DNA of 64,000 bases from VFZN01 sp963709325. GTDB taxonomy: Bacteria > Acidobacteriota > Vicinamibacteria > Vicinamibacterales > UBA2999. The DNA lies in NCBI GenBank assembly GCA_963709325.1, contig CAVPVV010000003.1, positions 3,720,001-3,784,000 of the forward strand, given 5' to 3'. Below the pieces are notes generated by a model. The model was not told the origin of the DNA. It made no database searches and was given only the letters and a program-made list of their open reading frames with translations. Positions 63,484-64,000 of the stretch are shown here, piece after piece; position 1 is the stretch's first letter; each line of letters starts with the position of its first letter. The translations under genes and the position numbers were made by a program.

Positions 63484-64000
63484 TCACACCCGTGACTCCA
63501 GCGGGAACAGTTTCTCGAAGTTGCCGCTGAAGATCTGCGTCTGCTGTGCGTCGGACACGCCGAGGTCGACCAGCGCGGCGCGCTGCACGTTGTAGATGGC
63601 GCGGTGCCAGCCGCGCGGGAAGAACGAGGAGTCGCTGCCGAAGAGCAGGCGATCGACGCCGGCGACGGCAAGGGCGGTCTCGAAGACCTGCTCAAGCGTC
63701 AACCCCGGCTGGTATTTCATCCACGCATTCGAGCTCGAGGTGTCGAAGCAGACGTTTGGGCACTGGTCGGCAAGCATCAGCGCCTCCCGGAACAAACCGG
63801 CACCGAAGTGCGGAATCACGATCGGCATCCGCGAATGGCGCATCGCGATCGCCTCGACGTCGAGCGGATTGCCGTAGCGGATGTCGAAGGGGCTCGGCAG
63901 GCCGAGCTTCTGCCGCGCGCCGACCGACAAGACGCCGCAATGCACGAACAGGACGGCGCGTCGGTGAGCGGCGACGATCTCGGCGACGTGCAAAACGCGC
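63484..64000 (-). CDS. Amidohydrolase (Amidohydro_2 family), C-terminal part
   Basis: The frame is open to the window edge, so the N-terminus is missing. The 170 visible residues form the end of a metal-dependent TIM-barrel hydrolase: HCGVLSVG, MPIVIPHFGAGLFREAL, NVCFDTSSSNAW, the catalytic-Asp segment VDRLLFGSDSSFFPRGW and the closing SGNFEKLFPL. This is the 'amidohydrolase 2'/decarboxylase-like group. Substrate cannot be told. It points away from the phosphodiester glycosidase gene's start by about 110 bases on the same strand. Confidence 0.85.
   Translation of the reverse strand, partial: RVLHVAEIVAAHRRAVLFVHCGVLSVGARQKLGLPSPFDIRYGNPLDVEAIAMRHSRMPIVIPHFGAGLFREALMLADQCPNVCFDTSSSNAWMKYQPGLTLEQVFETALAVAGVDRLLFGSDSSFFPRGWHRAIYNVQRAALVDLGVSDAQQTQIFSGNFEKLFPLESRV

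Noticed and set aside
1..64000. tRNA, rRNA, CRISPR arrays, insertion sequences, phage genes or a replication origin
   Set aside because: No cloverleaf-like segments, repeat-spacer arrays, transposase or integrase motifs, or DnaA-box clusters were noticed by eye; a covariance-model or profile search would be needed to exclude weak cases.

Overview
This is a high-GC bacterial chromosome segment that looks like an acidobacterium, probably of the Vicinamibacteria type (inference). The signs are an Oar-like TonB receptor with an N-terminal carboxypeptidase-regulatory domain, two orphan MacB/FtsX-type permeases without an ATPase (one clearly of the duplicated acidobacterial ADOP kind), VPS10/BNR-propeller secreted proteins, fibronectin-III proteins with YVLEAGS-type modules, and two members of a secreted family with the motif DGNPDLQGNW. 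No rRNA, tRNA, CRISPR array, phage or insertion sequence was recognised. Gene content suggests a heterotrophic soil-type scavenger with much secreted and outer-membrane machinery.

Layout. 1-6 kb: end of a beta-lactamase-fold serine hydrolase, an amidase scrap, a compact GerW/DUF2953/small-protein/GT-C membrane-protein operon, an AraC regulator, and a DUF983 gene preceded by a 13-codon leader ORF. 6-15.4 kb: a TonB receptor-S9 peptidase operon, an ADOP permease and a divergent FN3 protein. 15.4-24 kb: tam, a heavily frameshifted VPS10-like gene plus a truncated HHH gene, panE, a palindromic repeat, a dienelactone hydrolase, two gene scraps, and an unusual M14-like/GH105 fusion. 24-36 kb, mostly minus strand: a saccharopine-dehydrogenase-like/APC permease pair, a Tat-exported two-subunit molybdenum hydroxylase, a GlsB-type protein, a CAX antiporter with a VIT-like membrane protein, a MetA-type outer-membrane protein and a zinc dehydrogenase. 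36-47.5 kb, plus strand: a MacB-type permease, a frameshifted arylsulfatase, an Omp85-like barrel with a secreted partner, and a GH63-type glucosidase. 47.5-55 kb, minus strand: a GlcD-like oxidase and a sulfate-activation operon (cysQ-cysD-cysNC) headed by two frameshifted secreted-protein genes. 55-64 kb: a BBE-type FAD oxidase, a TolB-propeller/amidohydrolase fusion, two FN3 proteins, a phosphodiester glycosidase and the end of an amidohydrolase.

Two window-wide patterns stand out. First, at least eight starts lack a Shine-Dalgarno sequence and instead have a TAGACT/TATAAT-like hexamer 6-9 bases before the start codon, which suggests leaderless mRNAs. Other genes (TonB receptor, tam, GerW, FAD oxidase, an FN3 protein) have strong Shine-Dalgarno sequences. 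Second, frameshifts are not spread evenly. They cluster in three loci (16.7-19.1, 39.6-40.8 and 52.9-54.8 kb), with about one more at 42.94 kb, while the other ~58 kb reads cleanly. In the sulfatase cluster every change is an insertion, nearly all of single G/C bases. Local consensus error is the simplest explanation, but the confinement and the bias should be checked against reads.
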